DNA of 64,000 nucleotides from Amycolatopsis sp. MtRt-6. Its GTDB lineage: Bacteria > Actinomycetota > Actinomycetes > Mycobacteriales > Pseudonocardiaceae. The stretch covers positions 1-64,000 of the forward strand of contig NZ_JADWPD010000038.1 in NCBI RefSeq assembly GCF_017308975.1, read 5' to 3'. Position 1 is the stretch's first letter, and each line of letters starts with the position of its first letter. The notes under the pieces were generated by a model. That model searched no databases. It was not told the origin of the DNA and was given only the letters and a program-made list of their open reading frames with translations. The position numbers and the translations under genes are program-made. Of this stretch, positions 31,666-39,623 are shown one piece after another.

Positions 31666-32529
31666 CTATTGGATCTGCTGCATCTGGGCCCGGTAACCCT
31701 CCGCAAGCTCCTTGAGGAACTGCCGGGTCTCCTGGCGCTCCAGCGCGGCTCCGCGCAGCCTGTCCCACGAGTCGACGAAGATGTTGAAGTCCTTGACGTC
31801 GTCGAGGTACAGCCCGCCGGCGGAGTGCTCGATGTAGACGAAGTCGCGGGTGCGGTCCGGGAACCGCATGATCGTGAAGTCGTTGGGCACCGCGGCCAGC
31901 CGCGCGCCGAACGGCAGGACGTGCACGTAGACCCGCGGGTGCTTCTCGAGCGAGAGCAGGTGCTCGACCTGGTCGAGCATCACCGCGGGCGCGTAGCCGC
32001 CCGGGGCCCGGCGCAGCGCGCCTTCGCTGATGATGAAGCGGTAGTACGGCGGCTGCTGCTGCTCGAACACCGCCTTGCGGTCGAGGCGGTTGCGGACCAG
32101 CGACGTCACGTCCGTCGCACCGGCCTCGGTGAACTGCTTGAGCATGTAGTGCTCGGACTGCAGCGGGCCCGGGATGCGCTCACCGTGCCAGGTGAGGATC
32201 TCCGCGGCCGCGGGCTCCAGGTCGGTGAAGGTGCGGAACCAGTGCGGCACCACCGAGCGGTAGCCGGACCAGTGGCCGCGCTGCCCGGCGGCGGCCCGCG
32301 CCAGGTTCATCAGCGTGTCGGCCTCTTCGCCGTTGATCCCGAACGCGTTCAGCATCGATCGCACATCCCCGAGCTTCACCCCGACGGCACCGGACTCGAT
32401 CTTGTTGACCTTGCCCTGGGTGCAGCCGAGGACCTCGGCGACCTGCTGCTGTGTCATCCGCGCCGCGGTGCGGGCATGCCGGAGCTCGTTCCCGAGCTGC
32501 TTCCGGCGCGAGGTGACGGTGCTGGCCAT
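31666..32529 (-). CDS. XRE-family regulator with DUF5753 domain
   Basis: A 287-residue regulator. An N-terminal HTH (about residues 10-65, ARMTQQQVAEVLGCTQGKVNKIE) is followed by the DUF5753 domain. Its marks include LTWHGERIPGPLQSEHYMLKQF, FIISEGALRR and VYVHVLPFGA. DUF5753 regulators work with DUF397 proteins; the nearest is at 28302-28556. It precedes the methyltransferase operon on the same strand with a 58-bp gap and may control it. Confidence 0.86.
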   Translation of the reverse strand: MASTVTSRRKQLGNELRHARTAARMTQQQVAEVLGCTQGKVNKIESGAVGVKLGDVRSMLNAFGINGEEADTLMNLARAAAGQRGHWSGYRSVVPHWFRTFTDLEPAAAEILTWHGERIPGPLQSEHYMLKQFTEAGATDVTSLVRNRLDRKAVFEQQQPPYYRFIISEGALRRAPGGYAPAVMLDQVEHLLSLEKHPRVYVHVLPFGARLAAVPNDFTIMRFPDRTRDFVYIEHSAGGLYLDDVKDFNIFVDSWDRLRGAALERQETRQFLKELAEGYRAQMQQIQ

Positions 32530-32715
32530 CGCCCTGCTCTCCCGGACCACTACCAAGCGACGGCGGCCTCCCGGTCGCCGTCGCGCGCGAACTATCGAAC
32601 CCACCCAGGTTAGTGCTTCACCTTGCGGATCTCGATGATGACATCGCGCAGCGTTCCAGGAAACGCCGCGGAATGCCAGTCACCTGCGGTATCACTCGCC
32701 TGGACCAGCGAAATT

Positions 32716-32728
32716 CCGAATTATTCGG
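32716..32728. promoter_or_regulatory. Small palindrome upstream of the MBL-fold gene
   Basis: CCGAAT-T-ATTCGG is a perfect 13-bp palindrome 37 bp before the GTG of the metallo-beta-lactamase-fold gene. It is one of few AT-containing symmetric sites in the 236-bp divergent region. The binding protein is unknown. Confidence 0.4.
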
Positions 32729-32765
32729 CCAACCGGCGGAGCCCCTTCTGCGGCATAGTGGCCCC

Positions 32766-33686
32766 GTGACCGATCGCTCGCCTTCCGCCGCCACCGTCAC
32801 CCGCCTGGCCGACCAGGTCCACGGCTACGTCCAGCCGGACGGCTCCTGGTACATCAACAACTGCGGGTTCGTCGACGCCGGCGACCACATCGTGCTGATC
32901 GACACCTGCTCGACCGAGCGCCGGACGCGCGCGCTGCTCACGGCCGTCGATGCCACCACCGGCAGCCCGGTGACGACGCTGGTGAACACCCACCACCACG
33001 GCGACCACACCAACGGCAACTACCTGGTCGAGGGCGCGGCGGTGGTCGGCCACCGCAAGACCCGCGAGCTGCTGGTCGCCGAGGGCATCCAGACGTTCGA
33101 GGGCATCTTCGTCGGCAGCGACTGGGGCGAGCTGCGGTCCCGGCCGCCCGAGATCGTCTTCGACGACCGGCTCACCCTCTACGCCGGCGACGTCGAGATC
33201 CAGCTGATCCACCCCGGCCACGCCGCCCACACGACCAATGACGTCCTGGTCTGGCTGCCCGCGCAGCGCGTGCTCTACGCCGGCGACCTGGTGTTCCACG
33301 GCGGCAGCCCGTTCGCGCTGATGGGCTCGGTGGCCGGCTGGCGCAAAGCCCTCGACGTCGTCCGGGAGCTGGAGCCGGAAGTGATCCTGCCGGGGCACGG
33401 CGGCCCGTGTGGACTGGACATCGTGGACAAAGTGGACGAATACCTCGGGTTCGTCCAGAAGACGGCCGAACGCGGGAAGGCGGCCGGGCTGTCGCCGCTG
33501 GAGCTGGCCAAGGAGACGCACCTGGGCGAGTTCTCGGAGCTGACCGAGCAGGAGCGGCTGCCGGGCAACCTGCACCGCGCGTACGCCGAGCTGGACGGCG
33601 CCGAGTGGGGTGCGCAGATCGATCTCGTGGCGGCGATCACGGACATGCTCGCCTTCAACAAGGGACCGATCCGCTGCTTCTCCTGA
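32766..33686 (+). CDS. Metallo-beta-lactamase-fold hydrolase
   Basis: A 306-residue MBL-fold protein. The zinc motif THHHGDH is at residues 75-81 (His76, His78, Asp80, His81), with further ligands at HPGHAAH near 150 and in YAGDLVF and LPGHGGP. It lacks a signal peptide, so it is a cytoplasmic hydrolase rather than a secreted lactamase. The substrate is unknown; lactonase- or glyoxalase II-like activity is possible. The GTG at 32766 is chosen as the start of the conserved region. It is followed by gnd after 85 bp. Confidence 0.85.
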   Translation: MTDRSPSAATVTRLADQVHGYVQPDGSWYINNCGFVDAGDHIVLIDTCSTERRTRALLTAVDATTGSPVTTLVNTHHHGDHTNGNYLVEGAAVVGHRKTRELLVAEGIQTFEGIFVGSDWGELRSRPPEIVFDDRLTLYAGDVEIQLIHPGHAAHTTNDVLVWLPAQRVLYAGDLVFHGGSPFALMGSVAGWRKALDVVRELEPEVILPGHGGPCGLDIVDKVDEYLGFVQKTAERGKAAGLSPLELAKETHLGEFSELTEQERLPGNLHRAYAELDGAEWGAQIDLVAAITDMLAFNKGPIRCFS

Positions 33687-33771
33687 ACTGAGTGAGCTGC
33701 TCCTCCGTGCCCTTCCTTGAGGCGTCGATCGGACTACTGTCTGAATCGAGAGAGTCTTCGGAAGGATGCGG

Positions 33772-35211
33772 ATGAGCAAGAAGGCGAGCATCGGGGTCAC
33801 CGGCCTGGCGGTCATGGGCCGCAACCTGGCCCGCAACCTGGCCCGGCACGGTCACACGGTGGCCCTGCACAACCGGTCCGAGGAGCGGACCCGCGCGCTG
33901 GTGGACCAGTTCGGCGACGAGGGCGACTTCATCCCGGCGTACTCCGCCCAGGAGTTCGTCGACGCGCTGGAGCGGCCCCGGCAGGTCGTGATCATGGTCA
34001 AGGCGGGCGGCCCGACGGACGCCGTCATCGAGGAGTTCGCGCCGCTGCTCGAAGAGGGCGACGTCATCATCGACGCGGGCAACGCGCACTTCGCCGACAC
34101 GCGCCGCCGCGAGAAGGCGCTGCGCGAGCGTGGGCTGCACTTCGTCGGCAGCGGCGTCTCCGGCGGTGAAGAGGGCGCGCTGCACGGGCCGAGCATCATG
34201 CCCGGCGGCTCGAAGGAGTCGTACGAGTCGCTCGGCCCGCTGTTCGAGGACATCTCGGCGAAGGTCGACGGCGAGCCGTGCTGCACGCACATCGGCGCGG
34301 ACGGCGCCGGCCACTTCGTCAAGATGGTGCACAACGGCATCGAGTACGCCGACATGCAGCTGATCGCGGAGTCGTTCGACCTGCTCCGGCACGCCGGTGG
34401 CTACTCCCCCGCCGAGATCGCCGACGTGTTCCGCACCTGGAACACCGGGCGGCTCGACTCGTACCTGATCGAGATCACCGCCGAGGTGCTCGCGCACGTC
34501 GACGCGTCCTCCGGCAAGCCGTTCGTGGACGTCGTCGAGGACGCCGCGGAGCAGAAGGGCACCGGCCGCTGGACCGTGCAGATCGGCCTCGACCTCGGCG
34601 TCCCGATCTCGGGCATCGCCGAAGCCGTCTTCGCGCGGTCGCTGTCCGGGTCGAAGCCGCTGCGCGCGGCGGCCCGCGGGCTCGGCGGTCCGTCGGCGGC
34701 GCCGCTGTCGGGTTCCGCGTTGGAGCGCTTCGCCGACGACGTCGAGCAGGCGCTGTACGCGTCGAAGGTTGTCGCGTACGCGCAGGGCTTCAACCAGATC
34801 CAGGCCGGCGCGACCGAGTACGGCTGGGACATCGACCTGGGCAAGGTCGCCTCGATCTGGCGTGGCGGCTGCATCATCCGCGCGAAGTTCCTCAACGACA
34901 TCACGTCGGCCTACGCCGACGAGCCGGAGCTGCCGACGCTGCTGACGTCGGGTGGCTTCCGCAAGGCGGTCGAGGACGCGCAGGACTCGTGGCGTTCGGT
35001 GATCTCGACGGCGGTCAAGCTCGGCATCCCGACGCCGGGCTTCTCGACGGCGCTGGCGTACTACGACGGCCTCCGCGCGGACCGGCTGCCGGCCGCGCTG
35101 GTCCAGGGCCAGCGGGACTTCTTCGGCGCCCACACCTACCGCCGGGTGGACCGCGAAGGGTCGTTCCACACGGCCTGGGCCGCCGACGGCCGCCCGGAGT
35201 CCGACGCCTGA
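33772..35211 (+). CDS. gnd: 6-phosphogluconate dehydrogenase, decarboxylating
   Basis: A 479-residue enzyme of full length for the dimeric Gnd group. It oxidises 6-phosphogluconate to ribulose 5-phosphate with NADP in the pentose phosphate pathway. Visible: GVTGLAVMGRNLARNLA dinucleotide fold at the N-terminus, GSGVSGGEEGALHGPSIMPGG near 125, KMVHNGIEYADMQ near 183, and WRGGCIIRAKFL near 363. The second of two in-frame ATGs (33772) is chosen because GGAAGG is correctly spaced for it. A strong hairpin follows at 35219-35265. Confidence 0.96.
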   Translation: MSKKASIGVTGLAVMGRNLARNLARHGHTVALHNRSEERTRALVDQFGDEGDFIPAYSAQEFVDALERPRQVVIMVKAGGPTDAVIEEFAPLLEEGDVIIDAGNAHFADTRRREKALRERGLHFVGSGVSGGEEGALHGPSIMPGGSKESYESLGPLFEDISAKVDGEPCCTHIGADGAGHFVKMVHNGIEYADMQLIAESFDLLRHAGGYSPAEIADVFRTWNTGRLDSYLIEITAEVLAHVDASSGKPFVDVVEDAAEQKGTGRWTVQIGLDLGVPISGIAEAVFARSLSGSKPLRAAARGLGGPSAAPLSGSALERFADDVEQALYASKVVAYAQGFNQIQAGATEYGWDIDLGKVASIWRGGCIIRAKFLNDITSAYADEPELPTLLTSGGFRKAVEDAQDSWRSVISTAVKLGIPTPGFSTALAYYDGLRADRLPAALVQGQRDFFGAHTYRRVDREGSFHTAWAADGRPESDA

Positions 35212-35218
35212 CCAGGCC

Positions 35219-35265
35219 GCTGCTCTGACCGGGAAGACCCCCTGGTCCCGCCCGGTCAGAGCAGC
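35219..35265. terminator. Strong hairpin after gnd
   Basis: GCTGCTCTGACCGGG (35219-35233) pairs perfectly with CCCGGTCAGAGCAGC (35251-35265) around a 17-nt loop. It sits eight bases after the gnd stop. On the minus strand its stem holds the last codons of the tiny ORF at 35256-35312. Confidence 0.8.
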
Positions 35266-35312
35266 GACACCAGCAGCAGCGCGAGCAGCGCCGCAGCCGG
35301 CAGGAGCCTCAC
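35256..35312 (-). CDS. 18-residue hydrophobic peptide coupled to the ClpC2-like gene
   Basis: The GTG at 35312 overlaps the stop of the HTH-Clp_N gene as GTGA and opens an 18-codon frame. It reads MRLLPAAALLALLLVSLL, ending in TGA within the gnd/clpC2 terminator stem. The peptide is nearly all Leu/Ala/Val after one Arg, as expected for a single membrane helix. The coupling geometry matches real gene pairs in this window. Expression is unproven and chance is possible for so short a frame. Confidence 0.4.
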   Translation of the reverse strand: MRLLPAAALLALLLVSLL

Positions 35313-36046
35313 TGCCCGCGGGCGGCGAGGAGTTCCGCCAGCACCTCCACGATCTTCGCCTCGGCCTTGTCCTTCTTGACGCCCAGGCCGTCGAGCACCT
35401 CGAAGCCGCCGCCTTCGCCCTGTTCGAGCAGGGCCAGCAGGATGTGCTCGGTGCCGATGTAGTTGTGCCCGAGCCGCAGGCCTTCGCGCATGGTCAGCTC
35501 GAGGGTCTTCTTGGCGGCGGCGGAGAACGGGACCACGTTCGGCACCGGGTCGGCCGGCTCGGGCAGCCGCGCCTCGGCGGCTTCGCGGACGGCGTCCAGC
35601 TGCACGCCCTGGGCCAGGATCGCCCCGGCCGCCAGCGCGGCGGGCTCGGTCAGCAGGCCCAGCACGATGTGCACGGTGTCGATTTCCGGGCTGCTGTGCT
35701 CGGCCGCCGCCTTCTGGGCTTCGACGACGACGTGCCGCGCGCGGTCGGTGTAGCGGCCGTAGAGGCGCTCGATGTTCCCGGCCGGGTCGCCGCCGGGGTC
35801 GGCCTTCGGTACGAACCGCTTCTGGGCGGCCTGTTTCGTGACGCCCATGCTGGCGCCGATCTCGGTCCAGGACGCGCCGGACCGGCGGGCCTGGTCGACG
35901 AAGTGGCCGATCAGGTGGTCGGCGACTTCGCCGAGGTGCTGGCCGACGTAGACGGCGTCGGTCAGCTGGGCCAGGGCGTCGTGGTCGTTGTTGCTCTTGA
36001 TGGCGTTGATGAGGTCGTCGAGCTTGATGCTGGTCGGCAGGGTCAT
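35309..36046 (-). CDS. HTH-Clp_N fusion, ClpC2-like autoregulator
   Basis: A 245-residue protein. The N-terminal part (about residues 1-85) ends in the HTH SWTEIGASMGVTKQAAQKRF. Two Clp_N repeats follow (about 95-155 from YTDRARHVVVEAQKAA, and 165-235 with FSAAAKKTLELTMREGLRLGHNYIGTEHILLALL). There is no AAA+ module. Size and layout match M. tuberculosis ClpC2 (Rv2667), reported to bind ClpC-targeting drugs through its Clp_N part and to repress its own gene. Twin GTCAAC/GTTGAC palindromes over the promoter support autoregulation. A relative at 15597-16333 is split in two genes. Confidence 0.85.
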   Translation of the reverse strand: MTLPTSIKLDDLINAIKSNNDHDALAQLTDAVYVGQHLGEVADHLIGHFVDQARRSGASWTEIGASMGVTKQAAQKRFVPKADPGGDPAGNIERLYGRYTDRARHVVVEAQKAAAEHSSPEIDTVHIVLGLLTEPAALAAGAILAQGVQLDAVREAAEARLPEPADPVPNVVPFSAAAKKTLELTMREGLRLGHNYIGTEHILLALLEQGEGGGFEVLDGLGVKKDKAEAKIVEVLAELLAARGQ

Positions 36047-36049
36047 GCC

Positions 36050-36094
36050 GTCAACTGTAGGTTGACGCACTTCCGACGTCAACCACGAGTTGAC
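36050..36094 (-). promoter_or_regulatory. Promoter with twin GTCAAC/GTTGAC operators (second locus)
   Basis: Palindromes GTCAAC-TGTAG-GTTGAC (36050-36066) and GTCAAC-CACGA-GTTGAC (36078-36094) are 11 bp apart. On the minus strand a -35, TTGACG (36082-36077), lies in the second and a -10, TACAGT (36059-36054), in the first. The spacer is 17 bp and the ATG is 7 nt after the -10. This copies the geometry at 16338-16380. It sits between the ATG and the pobA stop at 36099. Confidence 0.82.
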
Positions 36095-36098
36095 GATC

Positions 36099-37268
36099 TC
36101 AGGCGAACGGCAGCCCGACGTAGTTCTCGGCGAGACTGGTCGCCGCCGCGCGCGACGACGTCGTGTAGCGCAGTTGCGAGAGCTGCAGCTGCCGCGCGAA
36201 GCCGTCCGCGTGCGGGTCGGTGTGCAGCATCGTCGTCATGAACCAGGAGAAGTGCTCCGCCCGCCACACCCGGCGCAGGCACGTGTCCGAGTAGGCCGCG
36301 GCGAGGGATTCGTCGCCGCGCAGCAACGCTTCCAGCGCCGGCGCCAGCACCCGGACGTCGGCGATGGCGAGGTTCATGCCCTTCGCGCCGGTCGGCGGCA
36401 CGATGTGCGCGGCGTCGCCGGCCAGGAACAGCCGCTCGTGCCGCAGCGGCTCGGCGACGAAGCTGCGCATCGGCGTGATGCCCTTGTCGAGGATCGGGCC
36501 CTCCCGCAGCGTGAAGTCGCCTTCGACCTCCAGGCGCGCGGTCAGCTCGGCCCAGATCCGGTCGTCGGACCAGCTCGCCAGGTCGTCGTGGGGATCGACC
36601 TGGAGGTAGAGGCGGGTGATCTCCGGCGTCCGCATGCTGTGCAGCGCGAACCCGCGTTCGTGGTGGACGTAGATCAGCTCGTGGTGCGACGGCGGTGTCC
36701 GCGCCAGGACACCCAGCCACGCGAAGGGGTACTCGCGCTCGTACACCGTCAAGTTGTCCGAAATGGACGGTCGGGAGACACCGTGGAAGCCGTCGCAGCC
36801 CGCGACGGCGTCGCACTCGATGGTCTGTGCATTGCCTTGGCCGTCCACGTAACCGACTCGGGGGCGCTCGGTGTCCACATCGGACAGCGTGACGTCGGAA
36901 ACCTCGTAGGAGATCGGATAGCCGCGGGCTTCGTGCGCGTCGATCAGGTCCTTGACGATCTCCTGCTGCCCGTAGACGGTGATACGGCGGCCCGTCAGCT
37001 CGGTGAGTGCGATCCGGTGGTCGGCGCGGTCGAACCGCAGCGACAGCCCCTCGTGCGGCATGCCCTCCGCCGCCAGGCGCTCGCCGAGGCCCAGCGACGT
37101 CAGCAGCTCGACGGTCGGCTGCTCGCAGACTCCGGCCCGCACGCGCTGCCGGACGTACTCGCGGTCGCGGGCCTCCAGGACCACGCAGTCGATCCCGGCT
37201 TCGTGCAGGAGGAACGACAGCAGCAGCCCGGCCGGGCCGGCGCCGATGACGGCGACCTGCGTGCGCAT
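36099..37268 (-). CDS. pobA: 4-hydroxybenzoate 3-monooxygenase
   Basis: A 389-residue FAD flavoprotein hydroxylase of the PobA group. It converts 4-hydroxybenzoate to protocatechuate with NAD(P)H and O2. Seen: GAGPAGLLLSFLLHEAGIDC at the N-terminus, REYVRQRVRAGVCEQPTVELL near 37, the DG motif CDAVAGCDGFHGVSR near 155, and FLAGDAAHIVPPTGAKGMNL near 280. Length matches characterised PobA. Its ATG overlaps the stop of the ferredoxin-reductase-like gene (TGATG). No pcaGH ring-cleavage genes are in the window. Confidence 0.93.
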   Translation of the reverse strand: MRTQVAVIGAGPAGLLLSFLLHEAGIDCVVLEARDREYVRQRVRAGVCEQPTVELLTSLGLGERLAAEGMPHEGLSLRFDRADHRIALTELTGRRITVYGQQEIVKDLIDAHEARGYPISYEVSDVTLSDVDTERPRVGYVDGQGNAQTIECDAVAGCDGFHGVSRPSISDNLTVYEREYPFAWLGVLARTPPSHHELIYVHHERGFALHSMRTPEITRLYLQVDPHDDLASWSDDRIWAELTARLEVEGDFTLREGPILDKGITPMRSFVAEPLRHERLFLAGDAAHIVPPTGAKGMNLAIADVRVLAPALEALLRGDESLAAAYSDTCLRRVWRAEHFSWFMTTMLHTDPHADGFARQLQLSQLRYTTSSRAAATSLAENYVGLPFA

Positions 37269-38482
37269 CACGCGGCTCGCGACTTCAGGTGCGCCTTGAG
37301 GTCGAAGGCGCTGGCCTCGAGGTCGGCGTACGCGGGCTTCGGCTCGGCGGTGAACAGGCGGCGCGCGGCGATGTGGTCGGCGGGCCGGTTCACCGACTCG
37401 ACGGCGATGAGGACGTCTTCGCGGAAGGACAGCACGGAGAACTTGCCCTCGGCCGGGTCGCCCGCGACCACCGTCCGGTCGGCGCCCGAGAGGATGCCGG
37501 CGATCTGCAGCTTGGCGCCCGCCTGGTCGGTCCAGAACCACGGCAGGCTGGCGTACGGCTCGGCGGTGCCGGTGATCGCCGCGGCCACGCAGCGGGCCTG
37601 GTCGACGGCGTTCTGCACGGACTCCAGGCGGGTCTCGGCGCCGGCCTGCACGCACGGGAAGTTGGCGCAGTCGCCGATGGCGAAGATCCGCTCGTCCGCC
37701 GTCCGCAGGTGCGCGTCGACGACGACGCCGTTGCGCACCGGCAGCCCGGCGGCCTCGGCGAGCGTGGTCTCGGGCACCACCCCGACGGCGACGACGACCA
37801 GGTCGGCGGGCAGCCGAGAGCCGTCGGTCAGCTCGACCTCGCGGACGCGCCCGTCGCCGTGCATGGCCGCGACGCCGTGGCCGAGCAGCACGGTGTGCCC
37901 GGCGGAGCGGTGTAGGTCGGCGAAGTACGCGGAGATCTCCGGCGTCGCGACGCGGTTTAGGAGGCGGTCCTGCGCCTCGACGATCGTCACCGGGCGGCCG
38001 GCGTGCGAGGCGAACTCCAGCCCGATGAACCCGCCGCCGGCCACGACGACGTGTTCGGCCTGTCCGAGGGACGCCCGCAGCCGGTCGGCGTCGTCGCGGG
38101 TGCGCAGGGTCAGCACGCCCGCCAGGTCCGCGCCGGGCACGGGCAGCGTCCGGTTGCGGGCGCCGGTGGCCAGCACGAGGAAGTCGTAGTCCAGTTCGCG
38201 GCCGTCTTCGAGCCGGCTCTTCCGCGCTTCGCGGTCGATGCTCTTGACGCGCGCTTCGACCAGCTCGATGTCCTTCTCGGCGAAGAAGTCCTCGCCGCGG
38301 AGGCGCAGCTGCTCGAGCCCGGCCGTCCCGGCCAGGTAGGCCTTCGACAGCGGCGGCCGCTGGTAGGGCACGCCCGGCTCGTCCCCGACCAGCACGACCC
38401 GGCCGCCGAAGCCCCGGTCCCGCAGCGAAGCCACAGCCTGGAACCCGCTCTGACCAGCACCGACGACGAGAACGGTGGTCAT
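37268..38482 (-). CDS. FAD-dependent NAD(P)H:ferredoxin reductase-like oxidoreductase
   Basis: A 404-residue protein of the rhodocoxin/BphA4 reductase type. It has two Rossmann motifs (VLVVGAGQSGFQAVASL at the N-terminus, VVVAGGGFIGLEFA near 147), LVLATGARNR near 102, and IFAIGDCANFP near 265. Such proteins pass electrons from NADH to a ferredoxin serving a P450 or Rieske oxygenase. No ferredoxin or oxygenase of that kind is adjacent, since PobA needs none, so its partner is probably elsewhere. It is coupled to pobA by TGATG. Confidence 0.87.
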   Translation of the reverse strand: MTTVLVVGAGQSGFQAVASLRDRGFGGRVVLVGDEPGVPYQRPPLSKAYLAGTAGLEQLRLRGEDFFAEKDIELVEARVKSIDREARKSRLEDGRELDYDFLVLATGARNRTLPVPGADLAGVLTLRTRDDADRLRASLGQAEHVVVAGGGFIGLEFASHAGRPVTIVEAQDRLLNRVATPEISAYFADLHRSAGHTVLLGHGVAAMHGDGRVREVELTDGSRLPADLVVVAVGVVPETTLAEAAGLPVRNGVVVDAHLRTADERIFAIGDCANFPCVQAGAETRLESVQNAVDQARCVAAAITGTAEPYASLPWFWTDQAGAKLQIAGILSGADRTVVAGDPAEGKFSVLSFREDVLIAVESVNRPADHIAARRLFTAEPKPAYADLEASAFDLKAHLKSRAA

Positions 38483-38535
38483 TCCTGCTCCTCACCCGAT
38501 CCGGCAACCCTCGGTCTCATCCGACCACAACCGGC

Positions 38536-39306
38536 TCAAGCCGTCGAGGACGCCCGCGGGGCGCCGAGCACCCGCGAAATCCCCCGCGCCGCGGCCCGCA
38601 CCGCCGGGACCAGCGTCCGCGGGTCCGTCTCCGCCGGCACGACCACCGAAATGGCGGCCACCACCTTGTCCGTGGCGTCGCGGACCGGAGCCGCCACCGA
38701 CAGCGCGATGAGCTCGATCTGCCCGTCGCTGATCGCGTAGCCGTCCCGGCGCACGTCGGCCAGCACGCGCCGCAGCCGCGCGGGTTCGCCGATCGTCTTG
38801 GGCGTGAACGTCTTGAGCGGGCCGGCCAGGACTTCTTCCTGGGCCTCGGCGGGAGCGTGCGCGAGGAGCACCTGGCCGACACCGGTGGCGTGCGCGGGCA
38901 GCCGGCCGCCGACGCGCGTCACGACGTTGACGGCGCCCCGGCCGGAAATGCGCTCGACGAACACGACCTCCGGCCCGTCGAGCACGGCGAGCTGCACGTT
39001 CTGGTGCGTGGCCTCGTAGAGGTCTTCCAGGAACGGCATCGCGCTCTCGCGCAGCTCGGCGCCGTGCGGGGCGAGGGAGGCGACTTCCCACAGCCACAGC
39101 CCGACGCGGTAGCCGCCGGCCTCGTCGCGCACGAGCGCGCCACGCCGGGTGAGCTCGCCGGCCAGCCGGTGCGTGGTCGAAAGCGGCAGCCCGGCCCGGC
39201 GGCTGAGCTCGGACAGCGTGAGCCGCGGCCGCTCGGCGGTGAAGGCCCCCAGGAGGTCGAGGACCCGATCCACCACCGACGGCGGCCGCGGCGCGCTGTG
39301 TCTCAC
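38536..39306 (-). CDS. IclR-family regulator
   Basis: A 256-residue IclR protein. The winged helix covers about residues 8-70 (LTLSELSRRAGLPLSTTHRLAGEL). The effector domain shows NVVTRVGGRLPAHATGVGQVLLAH and GYAISDGQIELIALSVAAPV. IclR proteins commonly control aromatic catabolism (PobR, PcaR), and this one lies 53 bp before the ferredoxin reductase-pobA pair. The GTG start overlaps the upstream NIPSNAP stop (GTGA). Confidence 0.9.
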   Translation of the reverse strand: MRHSAPRPPSVVDRVLDLLGAFTAERPRLTLSELSRRAGLPLSTTHRLAGELTRRGALVRDEAGGYRVGLWLWEVASLAPHGAELRESAMPFLEDLYEATHQNVQLAVLDGPEVVFVERISGRGAVNVVTRVGGRLPAHATGVGQVLLAHAPAEAQEEVLAGPLKTFTPKTIGEPARLRRVLADVRRDGYAISDGQIELIALSVAAPVRDATDKVVAAISVVVPAETDPRTLVPAVRAAARGISRVLGAPRASSTA

Positions 39307-39623
39307 CCTTCGTCGTCGTCCGGGAGCAGCGGGCGCATGAACGTCCGGCGGTACCGGATCACGCACCCGCTCTCGTCGCGGATCTTGTCCGCCTCGATGA
39401 AGTCCGGGTCGACGCCGAACAACTCCCGGTACCGCTCGTACGCCGCCAGGCTTTCGAAGCTGAACAGCGCCCTGGCTTCGTCGCTCGCCCCCTCCGCCGG
39501 CAGGAAATAGCCGTGGTGGATGCCGCCCTCGCGCTGCACCAGCCGCATCCAGGCGGCGGCAAAGCGTTCGAAGTCGGGCAGCTTCGCGGGGTCGATGACG
39601 TAGTCGACGACGCACGTGATCAT
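39303..39623 (-). CDS. NIPSNAP-family protein
   Basis: A 106-residue ferredoxin-like-fold protein of the NIPSNAP/dimeric alpha-beta barrel group. FAAAWMRLVQREGGIHHGYF and LFSFESLAAYERYRELFG are typical. It is enclosed between the MetE-like gene (TGATG) and the IclR gene (GTGA). Its catalytic role is unknown. Confidence 0.83.
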   Translation of the reverse strand: MITCVVDYVIDPAKLPDFERFAAAWMRLVQREGGIHHGYFLPAEGASDEARALFSFESLAAYERYRELFGVDPDFIEADKIRDESGCVIRYRRTFMRPLLPDDDEG

